From contig UQFS01000049.1 of NCBI GenBank assembly GCA_900540375.1, positions 1 to 11,205 of the forward strand: 11,205 nt of DNA. The letters are read 5' to 3'. Positions 1 to 7,310 of the stretch are shown piece after piece. Both the position numbers and the translations under genes were made by a program. The notes under the pieces are model-generated. The model was not told where the DNA came from. It saw only the letters and a program-made list of their open reading frames with translations, and made no database searches. Position 1 is the first letter of the stretch. Each line of letters starts with the position of its first letter. Source of the DNA: an uncultured Prevotella sp. (lineage in GTDB: Bacteria > Bacteroidota > Bacteroidia > Bacteroidales > Bacteroidaceae).

Positions 1-18
1 TTCAGTTTTTTATCTCAA

Positions 19-51
19 CTGGCTTATAATTCGGGATTTTATCTAAATTTG
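19..51 (+). promoter_or_regulatory. Candidate promoter of the dcu-ansB-porin unit
   Basis: TAAATTTG at 44-51 matches the Bacteroidetes -7 consensus TAnnTTTG and is followed by CAG, as in the promoters of aspA and the Fic gene in this window. The -33 element is weak: CTGG at 19-22 is the nearest candidate, 21 nt upstream. Transcription would start near 58, leaving a leader of about 25 nt before the ATG at 83. Confidence 0.55.
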
Positions 52-82
52 CAGCAGTATTGAACCTAAACACAAAACCAAT

Positions 83-1414
83 ATGGCAACAACTCTCATC
101 CTGATAGAACTGCTGGTCGTCCTGGTGTTCATCTTTATTGGTGCACGTGTGGGCGGCGTAGGCTTGGGCATCTATGGCATGCTCGGCACCTTTATCCTCG
201 TCTATGGCTTTGGTCTGGCTCCTGGAAAGGCTCCCATCGACGTGATGCTGATCATCCTTGCCGTCATCACTGCCTCGGCCGCTCTGCAGGCTACGGGAGG
301 ACTGGAATATCTCGTGGGGCGCGCCGCGCTGTTTCTTCGCCGCCACCCCGACCACATCACCTACTATGGTCCGCTTTGCTGCTTTGCCTTTTGTGTCTTT
401 GCTGGTACGGCACACACCAGCTACAGCCTGCTACCGATCATCAGCGAGATAGCCCAAGCCAACAAGACGCGGCCGGAGCGACCGATGAGCCTCTCGGTCA
501 TCGCCGCTTCATTGGGCATCACCAGCAGTCCTGTGTCGGCTGCCATGGCTGCCATGATCTCTTCCGATCTGCTCGGCGGACAGGGAATAGAATTGGGAAC
601 CATCCTTATCGTCTGCCTGCCGGCCAGTATTATTGCCATTTTAGTAGCGGCGTTTATCGAGAACCATGTCGGCAAGGAACTTGTCGATGACCCCGAATAT
701 CAGCGACGTGTGCGTGCGGGACTCATTGATCCCGAGGCCGATGCCAACAATCTCAAGGAGGCTGAGACCGAGCACAACCCATGTGCGCTGCGTGCCGTGT
801 GGGCTTTCTTCTTAGGTGTAGCCCTCGTGGTGCTCTTTGGCTTCGTGCCCTCGTTGCGCCCCGAAGGCGTGACGATGAGCGAGACCATCGAGATGGTGAT
901 GATGAGCGATGCCATCCTCATCCTGCTTGTCGGTAAGACCAGTGTGAAGGAACTGCCCAAGGGCAACATCTTCATGGCGGGCATGAACGCCGTCATCGCT
1001 ATCTTCGGCGTGGCGTGGATGGGTTCCACCTTCTACACGGGTAATGCTGAGGCCATCAACCATGCGCTTTCCGGTATGGTTGCCACGGCACCGATGCTCT
1101 TTGCCGTAGCTCTGTTCCTGATGAGCATCATGCTTTTCTCTCAGGCTGCTACTGTCACCACGCTCTATCCTGTCGGCATAGCGTTGGGCATCTCGCCTTT
1201 GCTCCTCGTGTCGATGTTCCCGGCTGTCAACGGCTACTTCTTCCTGCCCAACTATCCCACGGAGGTAGCCGCACTGGAGTTTGACCGCACGGGCACCACT
1301 CATGTGGGCAAGTACGTCATCAACCACTCCTTCCAACTTCCCGGCTTTGTCACCACCTTTGTCTCCATCGGTGTAGGTTATCTCATCACCCTACTATTCG
1401 TTACTCATTATTAA
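83..1414 (+). CDS. dcuB: Anaerobic C4-dicarboxylate antiporter, DcuA/DcuB family
   Basis: This is an inner-membrane carrier that exchanges C4-dicarboxylates (fumarate, malate, aspartate) for succinate in anaerobic metabolism. The 443-residue length matches the family, and the protein is hydrophobic throughout apart from one long charged cytoplasmic loop at about 192-236. Family-diagnostic stretches are AGTAHTSYSLLP (107-118), the RPERPM motif (130-135) with SSPVSAA (148-154) after it, and a C-terminal block with NGYFFLPNYP (383-392) and DRTGTTHVGKYVINHSF (401-417). The ATG at 83 directly opens a hydrophobic helix and lies about 25 nt after the predicted transcription start. The gene leads a same-strand run: asparaginase starts 37 bp downstream and a porin-like gene follows. 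That setting suggests aspartate uptake coupled to fumarate or succinate exit. DcuA and DcuB cannot be told apart with certainty here, so the symbol is provisional; the family call is secure. Confidence 0.93.
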   Translation: MATTLILIELLVVLVFIFIGARVGGVGLGIYGMLGTFILVYGFGLAPGKAPIDVMLIILAVITASAALQATGGLEYLVGRAALFLRRHPDHITYYGPLCCFAFCVFAGTAHTSYSLLPIISEIAQANKTRPERPMSLSVIAASLGITSSPVSAAMAAMISSDLLGGQGIELGTILIVCLPASIIAILVAAFIENHVGKELVDDPEYQRRVRAGLIDPEADANNLKEAETEHNPCALRAVWAFFLGVALVVLFGFVPSLRPEGVTMSETIEMVMMSDAILILLVGKTSVKELPKGNIFMAGMNAVIAIFGVAWMGSTFYTGNAEAINHALSGMVATAPMLFAVALFLMSIMLFSQAATVTTLYPVGIALGISPLLLVSMFPAVNGYFFLPNYPTEVAALEFDRTGTTHVGKYVINHSFQLPGFVTTFVSIGVGYLITLLFVTHY

Positions 1415-1420
1415 TATATA

Positions 1421-1448
1421 CATTATACATTATTCATTATACATTACT
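1421..1448 (+). repeat. Four-copy heptanucleotide tandem repeat before ansB
   Basis: CATTATA, CATTATT, CATTATA and CATTACT follow each other with an exact 7-nt period between the stop codon of the transporter and the ATG of the asparaginase, ending three bases before that ATG. The tract is AT-only apart from one C per unit, plus a second C in the last. It occupies the place of the ribosome-binding region, so copy number could affect translation initiation; that role is inference. Confidence 0.8.
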
Positions 1449-1451
1449 TCT

Positions 1452-2507
1452 ATGAAAACAAAACGCCTTTCTCTGCTTCTGCTGCTCTTCACCTTTGTGG
1501 TGTGTCTCGCAGCCAATGCCAAGCCTAAGATCAGAATCATTGCTACCGGTGGAACCATTGCCGGTGTGAGTACTTCCGCCACCAACTCTGCCTACAGCGC
1601 CGGACAGGTGGGTGTGCAGACGTTGATACAAGCCGTGCCGCAGATGCTTGACGTGGCGGATGTCAGCGGCGAGCAACTCGTCAACATCGGGTCGCAGGAC
1701 ATGAACGACAATGTGTGGATCAAACTCGCCAAGCGCATCAATGAGTTGCTCAACAACGAAGGCTACGACGGTGTCGTCGTCACCCACGGTACTGACACGA
1801 TGGAGGAGACCGCCTACTTCCTCAGCCTTACCGTACACAGTGACAAACCCGTCATCCTCGTGGGTTCCATGCGCCCGTCTACAGCGATCAGTGCCGACGG
1901 TCCCGGTAACCTTTATGCCGGCGTCGTCGCTGCCGCCTGTCCACAGTCGGTAGGCCGTGGCGTGATGGTGTGCATGAACAATCTGCTGCTTGACGCCAAG
2001 GATGTCACGAAAATGCACACCACCGACGTGGCTACCTTTCAGGCTGCCAACTTCGGTAAGGTGGGTTATGTCTACAATGGTCAGGCCATCTACTGCCGCG
2101 ACATCACCAACCTCCACACCAATAAGAGCGAGTTCACTGTCGACACCCTCACCTCACTGCCGAAGGTAGGCATCGTCTATGGCTACGCCAACTGCTCACC
2201 GTTGCCCATGAAAGCCTTCATGGATGCCAACTTCGACGGCATCGTGCTCGCCGGTGTCGGTGACGGCAACTTCTACAAGGATGTCTTCGACGTGGCACTG
2301 CAGGCGCGCGCCAAGGGCATCAACATCGTACGCTCCAGCCGTGTACCTACGGGTCCCACCTGTCTCAATGGTGAGGTCGACGATAGCAAATTCCACTTCG
2401 TCGCCGCGCTCACGCTCAACCCGCAGAAGGCACGCGTGCTGCTCATGCTCGCACTCACCAAGACGCGCGACTGGCAGAAGATACAAGAGTATTTCCAGAA
2501 GTACTAA
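1452..2507 (+). CDS. ansB: Periplasmic L-asparaginase, type II
   Basis: The enzyme hydrolyses L-asparagine to L-aspartate and ammonia. Residues 1-23 form a typical Sec signal peptide (KTKR, a leucine-rich core, then a probable cut after ANA), placing the mature enzyme in the periplasm. Both active-site blocks are intact: ATGGTIAG (31-38), whose second threonine (T35) matches catalytic Thr12 of E. coli AnsB, and THGTDTMEE (111-119), where T114 and D115 match Thr89 and Asp90. K187 in DVTK matches Lys162, and Y48 matches Tyr25 of the mobile lid. The residue equivalent to E. coli Cys105 is Ser130, so that disulfide is probably absent. The length of 351 residues is normal. The gene lies 37 bp after the dicarboxylate antiporter and 60 bp before a porin-like gene with no terminator visible between them, so co-transcription is likely. 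Its product aspartate is the substrate of AspA downstream. Confidence 0.96.
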   Translation: MKTKRLSLLLLLFTFVVCLAANAKPKIRIIATGGTIAGVSTSATNSAYSAGQVGVQTLIQAVPQMLDVADVSGEQLVNIGSQDMNDNVWIKLAKRINELLNNEGYDGVVVTHGTDTMEETAYFLSLTVHSDKPVILVGSMRPSTAISADGPGNLYAGVVAAACPQSVGRGVMVCMNNLLLDAKDVTKMHTTDVATFQAANFGKVGYVYNGQAIYCRDITNLHTNKSEFTVDTLTSLPKVGIVYGYANCSPLPMKAFMDANFDGIVLAGVGDGNFYKDVFDVALQARAKGINIVRSSRVPTGPTCLNGEVDDSKFHFVAALTLNPQKARVLLMLALTKTRDWQKIQEYFQKY

Positions 2508-2567
2508 AGCTACACATCATTTCATCTTAATCCTCATCTCATCAATAATCAATAACAGTCTACCACC

Positions 2568-3770
2568 ATGAAAAGAATGATGACATTAGCGGCCGCGCTC
2601 ATCCTTGCGATGGTTGCTGCCGCCCAGGGAGATAATGTCGGCATGGGCGGTCCCGACGGCAACTATGCCAGTCTGGCCGAGCGCATCGCCAACATCGAGA
2701 AAAAAAACGATGCTTTCAACGTCTACTTCAACTATGCCGCCTCGGCGCAAGCTATTTACGACGGGCATACGTGGAGCAGTAAGTTGGCTAACAAGCAGCT
2801 GAGACTCGAGATCAAAGGCAACATCACACCACAGCTTTTTTACCGCTTGCGCCACCGTATAAACAAGGCTAACACAGCACAGGGTGAGGACAACTTCGCC
2901 AAGGCTACCGACATCATGATGGTGGGATACAACATCAATGACAAGCTCACCGTCATGGGTGGTAAGATGTGTCAGATATGGGGCGGACATGAGTTCGACG
3001 AGAATCCGATGTATATCTACCAGTATTCCGACATGGTCGACAATATGGACAACTTCATGGCAGGCGTCGTGGTGGCTTACCATCCCGTGCCCTCGCAGGA
3101 AATTGCCGTGGAAGTGTCGGATGCCAACAACGGAAAGTTCTCTGACGAGTATGGTGCCGGCGCTGTGGCTGTCACGGGGCGAGGCGACGGCATCCGCCAA
3201 CTCAAGAAGAGCAACAACCCACTGACCTATATCGTCAACTGGAACGGAAACTTCTTCGGCGGACGCTTCCAGACACGCTGGAGCTGGGGCTTGCAGACAC
3301 AGGCTCGCCACGAGTACTCTCGCATGTGGATCTTCGGACAAAAGCTCAACTTGTCTACCGTGCAGTGGTATGTCGACTACATGGGAGCGTGGGACGGACT
3401 CGACCGGCTGCGCATTGCCACAAACGACCTTGGTACTTTCCTTAACGGACGGGAGAATGCTTACTTCAGCGACGTGCACTACAACTCGCTGATCTCTAAG
3501 GTCAACTGGCAGTTTGTGCCACGGTGGAACTTCGTGGCCAAGGGCACCTATGAGACAGCGAGCGTCAGCAAGATAGAGCAGCTCAAGGACTACCGCAAGT
3601 CTATAGGCTATCTCGCCAGTCTGGAGTACTATCCTGTCAAGGATCAGGACCTGCGCCTCTTCCTCGCCTATGTCGGACATCACTACGACTTCAGTCGTAA
3701 ATGCGGACTTGAGGACTACAGCACCTCGCGCATCGAGCTCGGCTTCATGTATCGCATCAAGTGCTTCTAA
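2568..3770 (+). CDS. Predicted outer-membrane porin-like beta-barrel protein
   Basis: The 400-residue protein has a clear signal peptide (MKRMMTLAAALILAMVAAAQ, 1-20). A short, potentially helical, charged segment follows (SLAERIANIEKKN, 35-47), then alternating polar and aromatic strands rich in Tyr, Trp, Phe and Asn, as in porins. It ends in Phe within ELGFMYRIKCF, the usual aromatic C-terminal residue of outer-membrane barrels. The layout resembles the Bacteroidetes porins related to the phosphate-selective porin O/P family (Porin_O_P), but substrate specificity cannot be read from the sequence. The ATG at 2568 is the first one placing the signal peptide at the N-terminus. Its position 60 bp after ansB suggests it admits asparagine, aspartate or dicarboxylates across the outer membrane; this is inference from context. 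The family assignment is moderate, the outer-membrane location strong. Confidence 0.75.
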   Translation: MKRMMTLAAALILAMVAAAQGDNVGMGGPDGNYASLAERIANIEKKNDAFNVYFNYAASAQAIYDGHTWSSKLANKQLRLEIKGNITPQLFYRLRHRINKANTAQGEDNFAKATDIMMVGYNINDKLTVMGGKMCQIWGGHEFDENPMYIYQYSDMVDNMDNFMAGVVVAYHPVPSQEIAVEVSDANNGKFSDEYGAGAVAVTGRGDGIRQLKKSNNPLTYIVNWNGNFFGGRFQTRWSWGLQTQARHEYSRMWIFGQKLNLSTVQWYVDYMGAWDGLDRLRIATNDLGTFLNGRENAYFSDVHYNSLISKVNWQFVPRWNFVAKGTYETASVSKIEQLKDYRKSIGYLASLEYYPVKDQDLRLFLAYVGHHYDFSRKCGLEDYSTSRIELGFMYRIKCF

Positions 3771-3800
3771 GTTCCACCCATAGACATTGCGACAGCAGGG

Positions 3801-3868
3801 ATCTGTGAGAATTTGTGAAATCTGTGTGGCATTCTATGCCTTCAGACTTCTTGAAAATGTGTGAAGTC
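3801..3868 (+). repeat. Intergenic repeats and small hairpins between the porin-like gene and aspA
   Basis: Three imperfect copies, ATCTGTGA (3801), ATTTGTGA (3811) and ATCTGTGT (3820), recur every 9-10 nt. They resemble the degenerate 'ATCTGTG' intergenic repeats often seen in Bacteroidales genomes (recollection, not searched). Directly after them GGCAT-TCT-ATGCC (3828-3840) forms a 5-bp hairpin, and GACTTC/GAAGTC (3845-3850 / 3863-3868) form a 6-bp stem with a 12-nt loop followed by CTTTAG. One of these could be a weak terminator for the upstream unit, but neither has a good T tract. Confidence 0.4.
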
Positions 3869-3923
3869 CTTTAGTTGCGTCTACTATTTCTGGTGCGTTT
3901 CGTTATTTGCAAAAAGACGAATG

Positions 3924-3969
3924 TTTTTTGTAAATAGATTCATACTAAAACGCCTAACTTTGCAGGCGT
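3924..3969 (+). promoter_or_regulatory. Candidate aspA promoter with a palindrome over the -7 box
   Basis: TAACTTTG at 3955-3962 is a consensus Bacteroidetes -7 box. The -33 element is unclear: the nearest TTTG (3927-3930, in a run of six T's) is 24 nt upstream, longer than the usual 19-21. ACGCCT (3950-3955) and AGGCGT (3964-3969) form a perfect 6-bp inverted repeat around the -7 box. This could be an operator, or a hairpin at the very 5' end of the transcript. The leader to the ATG at 4009 is about 40 nt. Confidence 0.55.
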
Positions 3970-4008
3970 AAACAATAATCATTTCATCAACCATTCACAA
4001 TTACTACT

Positions 4009-5442
4009 ATGTCAGAAGAAAAGAATTACAGAGTGGAGTCTGATCTCTTAGGCGAGCTCAAGGTGCCCGCTGAGGCTTACTACGGTGTGCAGACGCAGCG
4101 CGCCATCAACAACTATCATATCTCGCGCAAGAAGATGCGCGACTTTCCCGACTATGTCATCGCCATCGCCTATGTAAAGCTCGCCGCCGTGCAGACCAAC
4201 CACGCGTTGGGTACGATCAACGACGAGATCGCGGGCGCTATCTCGCAGGCTTGCCGCGAGATCATTGATGGCAAACTCCACGAAAACTTCCCAATCGACA
4301 TGATGCAGGGCGGAGCCGGTACGTCGGTGAACATGAACGCTAATGAGGTCATCGCCAACCGTGCACTGGAGATCATGGGCCACAAGAAAGGCGAGTATCA
4401 ATATTGCTATCCCAACGATCACGTCAATTGCGGACAGTCGACCAACGATGTCTATCCAACGACCATCCGCCTGGCCATCATCCGCATGAACAAGACGCTG
4501 GTCGGCTCGCTCACCGGACTCATCTCGGCATTCCGCTACAAGGCCGACGAATATCGCGATGTCATCAAGATGGGACGCACACAGTTGCAGGATGCTGTGC
4601 CGATGACCTTCGGACAGGAGTTTAACGCTTACGCTGACAACCTGGAGGAGGAGATCCTCAACCTGGAGCGCAACGTGAAGCTGCTCCATGAGATCAACAT
4701 GGGTGGCACCGCCATTGGCACGGGGCTGAATGCCGTGCCGGGCTTTGCCAAGCTCTGCGCCGCTAACCTCAGCAAGCTCACCGGTGAGAACTTCGTCTCG
4801 TCGCCCGACCTTGTGGAGGCTACACCCGACACGGGAGCTTATGTCAGTTACTCGGGAGCGCTGAAGCGTCTGGCCGTGAAGATCTCCAAGATCTGCAATG
4901 ACCTGCGCCTGCTGGCTTCCGGCCCACGCTGCGGCTTGCATGAGCTCAACCTTCCGCCGAAGGCTCCTGGTTCCAGCATCATGCCCGGAAAGGTCAACCC
5001 TGTCATCCCTGAGGTGACCAACCAGACCTGCTTCAAAGTCATCGGCAACGATACCACCGTGACTTTTGCTGCTGAGGCCGGTCAGCTCGAGCTCAACGTC
5101 ATGGAACCTGTCATCACCGAGTGTCTCTTTGAAAGCCTCTGGTGGCTCAGCAACGCCATCACTACGCTCACCGACGAGTGCGTGCTCGGCATCACTGTCA
5201 ACAAAGAGCGTTGCTACGAGATGGTAAGGAACTCCATCGGCATCGTCACTGCCCTGAATCCCTACATCGGCTACAAGAGCAGCACAAAGATTGCCAAGGA
5301 GGCTAACGAGACCGGCCGCTCAGTCTACGACCTTGTGCTCGAGCATAAGGTCATGACCAAGGAAGAACTTGACAAAGCCCTCGACCCTAAGGAGATGCTT
5401 GAGTCGCATAAGTTCCTCACCAAGCATCTGTCGTCGAACTGA
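4009..5442 (+). CDS. aspA: Aspartate ammonia-lyase (aspartase)
   Basis: This cytoplasmic enzyme of the fumarase/aspartase superfamily converts L-aspartate to fumarate and ammonia. The superfamily signature GSSIMPGKVNP is at 321-331, with the catalytic-base serine of the mobile loop at S322 and the lysine at K328. Other substrate-binding blocks are present: GAGTSVNMNANE (102-113), GQSTNDVYPT (142-151), and GRTQLQDAVPMT (189-200), which carries the aspartase-type TQ. Relative to Bacillus AspB the key residues are shifted by +4 (T105, S144, T145, T191, S322). The length of 477 residues is typical. MSEEKNYRVESDLLG is a normal aspartase N-terminus, supporting the ATG at 4009. The gene has its own promoter, 238 bp after the porin-like gene, and ends at a strong terminator. 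It completes the route from asparagine through aspartate to fumarate encoded upstream. A fumarase assignment is unlikely given the aspartase-type blocks. Confidence 0.97.
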   Translation: MSEEKNYRVESDLLGELKVPAEAYYGVQTQRAINNYHISRKKMRDFPDYVIAIAYVKLAAVQTNHALGTINDEIAGAISQACREIIDGKLHENFPIDMMQGGAGTSVNMNANEVIANRALEIMGHKKGEYQYCYPNDHVNCGQSTNDVYPTTIRLAIIRMNKTLVGSLTGLISAFRYKADEYRDVIKMGRTQLQDAVPMTFGQEFNAYADNLEEEILNLERNVKLLHEINMGGTAIGTGLNAVPGFAKLCAANLSKLTGENFVSSPDLVEATPDTGAYVSYSGALKRLAVKISKICNDLRLLASGPRCGLHELNLPPKAPGSSIMPGKVNPVIPEVTNQTCFKVIGNDTTVTFAAEAGQLELNVMEPVITECLFESLWWLSNAITTLTDECVLGITVNKERCYEMVRNSIGIVTALNPYIGYKSSTKIAKEANETGRSVYDLVLEHKVMTKEELDKALDPKEMLESHKFLTKHLSSN

Positions 5443-5450
5443 TCATAAAG

Positions 5451-5506
5451 ACACACAAGAAAAGCGGTCCATCCCTCTTCGGGGTGGGCCGCTTTTCTTG
5501 ATGTGT
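5451..5506 (+). terminator. Strong intrinsic terminator after aspA, possibly bidirectional
   Basis: A perfect 12-bp stem (CAAGAAAAGCGG at 5456-5467 with CCGCTTTTCTTG at 5489-5500) continues inward for 8 more pairs including two G-U, closing on a 5-nt loop TCTTC (5476-5480). It continues outward for 5 more pairs (ACACA/TGTGT) past one bulged A at 5501. The T-rich arm CTTTTCTT supplies the U tract. The stem begins 8 bp after the aspA stop codon. Confidence 0.93.
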
Positions 5507-5525
5507 CGGGCATGACACAGGCTTA

Positions 5526-5550
5526 ACTGGTTCAAATCCAGTCGCGTATA
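5526..5550 (+). other. Isolated tRNA T-arm-like sequence, possible attachment-site remnant
   Basis: ACTGG-TTCAAAT-CCAGT (5526-5542) is a perfect 5-bp stem with a 7-nt loop carrying the invariant tRNA T-loop bases, including the GGTTCAAATCC core. The following seven bases CGCGTAT plus A would sit where the 3' acceptor strand and discriminator base lie. No matching 5' acceptor strand, D-arm or canonical anticodon loop precedes it, because the space upstream is taken by the aspA terminator, and no CCA follows. It is therefore not a functional tRNA. A leftover tRNA 3' end at an integration junction would fit, and the base composition becomes AT-richer from here on. Confidence 0.4.
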
Positions 5551-5742
5551 TTTACCGCCAAGAGAAGCGAATGGCAAGTCGTTGTCGTTGTAATAGTTGA
5601 GATTGTAGAAACGAGAAACTTTTTGAGAAGTCCGAATGTCAGTTAGGCACAACCATGATGCAACCGACATTGGCAAGATGCCGTTGGAAGAGCTTGATGT
5701 GTATATGCTAATCCCCATATCTACTCTATTATAAAATAGCAC
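5551..5742. other. Intergenic stretch without a clear gene
   Basis: No convincing gene is seen between the aspA terminator and the terminator of the - strand lipoprotein gene. A 32-codon + strand frame from ATG 5636 to TAA 5732-5734 encodes a peptide ending GKMPLEELDVYMLIPISTLL. Its composition looks protein-like, but no promoter or homology supports it; it may be the tail of a decayed gene. Confidence 0.35.
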
Positions 5743-5779
5743 AAAAACGAGGGTGTATCTGAATTTTGATGCACCCTCG
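5743..5779 (-). terminator. Intrinsic terminator of the lipoprotein gene
   Basis: On the - strand a 12-bp stem with one G-U pair (5768-5779 with 5748-5759) encloses an 8-nt loop and is followed by five T's (the A run at 5743-5747 on the + strand). It lies about 20 bp after the stop codon of the lipoprotein gene, the expected place for a rho-independent terminator. Confidence 0.88.
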
Positions 5780-5798
5780 CTGATCTATTATTTTGTTA

Positions 5799-7208
5799 TT
5801 ATGGTTCTTCAAGAATCTGATCACAATCCTTCCAGTATTTTTCGGACTTGTATTTATCGACACACCCTTTAGGGACATAGAGACTACATCCTTTTGTAAT
5901 GAATCCCTCTTTCAGAATAGGGGGCACCATCCATTCTACATGGAGTTCCTTGGTATGAAGTCCTACAAAGGCCCTGTCTGATATATTATGCACAGTAGAA
6001 GGGATATACAGACTGTTAAGAACGGTACCAGTGTTGAAAGTTTCATCACCAATGCTCGACAATTTTGAGTCATGCATTATCGTAATATCCCTTAAATTAC
6101 TACAAACAGCAAAGGCTCTGTCTCCAATATACCTTATCGATTGAGGTATTGTAAAACATGTTAATTGGTTACAGTCTGCAAATGCTTCCTTTCCTATATA
6201 CACGGTATTGGAGGGGATTGCTATATTAGAACACGTGCTTCCAAAGAACATTCTTTCAGAGACGGACTTCTCCGTATTATTGAGACGACCGCTTCGGTCA
6301 AAGTGGGTATTTGAAAGATCCAATGACTGTAGGGCATAGTTCTTTGCAAAATTGGCAAAATAGCTCATATCTCCCGTATCCACTAACCCGTTTATAGACA
6401 GATTCCTGATTCTATTCAAGTTGTCAGTGTCTTGTCCGAATACCACATTTAAAGGGTCTCGGTCTGTCACGACAGGAATATTATACTCTTCATTTGCTTG
6501 AAAAGTTCTTGGTTCCTGTCGTATTTCAAAGTTCCTTGACCTAATCCGCTGGTCACTTCCGACATGTTGAAATAAAAGAGTTGTATTTCTCCCCCAACCA
6601 GTGTTGAGGTCAACGTAGAAATGCAATGTGGCTTCACCATTGGCTGATGGCTCTATGTCTTTGCCAACGTCCCCATGTATCCAATCGACATGTCTGATAT
6701 GAGCAGAATTGCCGTATCCGTCAATTCTCCACACAAATGCTGTTCTAAAAGGACAGTTAGCCTTTACTTTGACGGTCAAATCTCCTCCGGATGCAGACAT
6801 CGTATAGCTAAGCTTCTCGGGATATGCAGAACGATAAGGTCTCTGTGATATCTTGATATTATATACGCCGCCATCTGTTGCCTTCACCACAAGTATGGCT
6901 TTTCTTTCCAATAGATTGGTATCCGAGGGAAGCACTGTCAGATCTATAATTGAAAATTTCTTGTCGGGAGAAATACTGTCTTTTACGACACACCACTTTG
7001 AACTTTCGTCTTGATATTCTATCTTTGTCTGGTAGCCATTCACAGAATAAGGAAAGGCTATAGCTGTGTCGCATCCATTTTCGGGCACAGATATTCCATT
7101 CTCTATTATTTGTTGGGTAATAGTGTCTAATGCCAACTCTCCATTATTCTCATTGCATGCTGCCAGCATAATGACAAACAACAGAGCCATAAAGAGTTTT
7201 TTTATCAT
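5799..7208 (-). CDS. BACON-domain and BspA-type leucine-rich-repeat lipoprotein
   Basis: The 469-residue protein begins with a lipoprotein signal peptide ending in the lipobox LAAC (15-18), so Cys18 should be lipidated and the protein anchored in the membrane, perhaps exposed at the surface. Two Ig-like segments follow (about 34-124 and 130-233), ending in KISQRP and EIRQEP. These are the strand endings typical of BACON domains, common in Bacteroidetes surface proteins. The C-terminal part (about 265-465) carries BspA/LRR_5-type repeats: IAIPSNTVYIGKEAFADC, FTIPQSIRYIGDRAFAVC and LYIPSTVHNISDRAFVGL, and then a typical ending with LYVPKGCVDKYK. Such repeats mediate binding to host or bacterial surfaces in some family members; the ligand here is unknown. 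The ATG at 7208 gives a well-placed signal peptide. No consensus TAnnTTTG promoter is visible just upstream on this strand. The gene is monocistronic, with a terminator after it and an IS66 element about 100 bp upstream. Confidence 0.88.
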   Translation of the reverse strand: MIKKLFMALLFVIMLAACNENNGELALDTITQQIIENGISVPENGCDTAIAFPYSVNGYQTKIEYQDESSKWCVVKDSISPDKKFSIIDLTVLPSDTNLLERKAILVVKATDGGVYNIKISQRPYRSAYPEKLSYTMSASGGDLTVKVKANCPFRTAFVWRIDGYGNSAHIRHVDWIHGDVGKDIEPSANGEATLHFYVDLNTGWGRNTTLLFQHVGSDQRIRSRNFEIRQEPRTFQANEEYNIPVVTDRDPLNVVFGQDTDNLNRIRNLSINGLVDTGDMSYFANFAKNYALQSLDLSNTHFDRSGRLNNTEKSVSERMFFGSTCSNIAIPSNTVYIGKEAFADCNQLTCFTIPQSIRYIGDRAFAVCSNLRDITIMHDSKLSSIGDETFNTGTVLNSLYIPSTVHNISDRAFVGLHTKELHVEWMVPPILKEGFITKGCSLYVPKGCVDKYKSEKYWKDCDQILEEP

Positions 7209-7302
7209 AAAATTATTCTTGGTATTTTTGTCTTTTACTCCCTAAGACTTTAAAAAAGCATTATTACTTACTCACTTTTCTTTTTTAACATTTATTTTTT
7301 TG

Positions 7303-7310
7303 TATCTTTG
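7303..7310 (+). promoter_or_regulatory. Orphan -7 promoter box abutting the IS66 left end
   Basis: TATCTTTG matches the Bacteroidetes -7 consensus and is followed by TACT and then the first base of the insertion sequence (7315). It points into the element, antisense to the transposase. There is no clear TTTG at -33, only T-rich sequence near 7277-7284. It may have served a + strand gene lost or displaced by the insertion. Confidence 0.4.

Noticed and set aside
2586..3683. Long (365-codon) - strand open frame opposite the porin-like gene
   Set aside because: It is the antisense shadow of a GC-rich coding gene with a signal peptide and barrel-like composition; the translated - strand shows His/Val-rich antisense composition and no recognisable domain.
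3801..3868. CRP/FNR-type binding site upstream of aspA
   Set aside because: TGTGA-like words occur only as same-direction repeats without the inverted TCACA half-site; no TTGAT-N4-ATCAA pattern is present.
4048..4941. 297-codon - strand frame opposite aspA
   Set aside because: Antisense shadow of the fully conserved aspartase; no recognisable domain.
5507..5550. Functional tRNA gene
   Set aside because: Only the T-arm is convincing. The 5' acceptor strand and D-arm are missing, the GTGTC/GACAC hairpin upstream has a 6-nt loop without the expected U33, and upstream bases belong to the aspA terminator.
5443..5742. 99-codon - strand frame over the aspA terminator and T-arm
   Set aside because: It consists of reverse-read terminator hairpin and tRNA-like sequence; no family resemblance or promoter.
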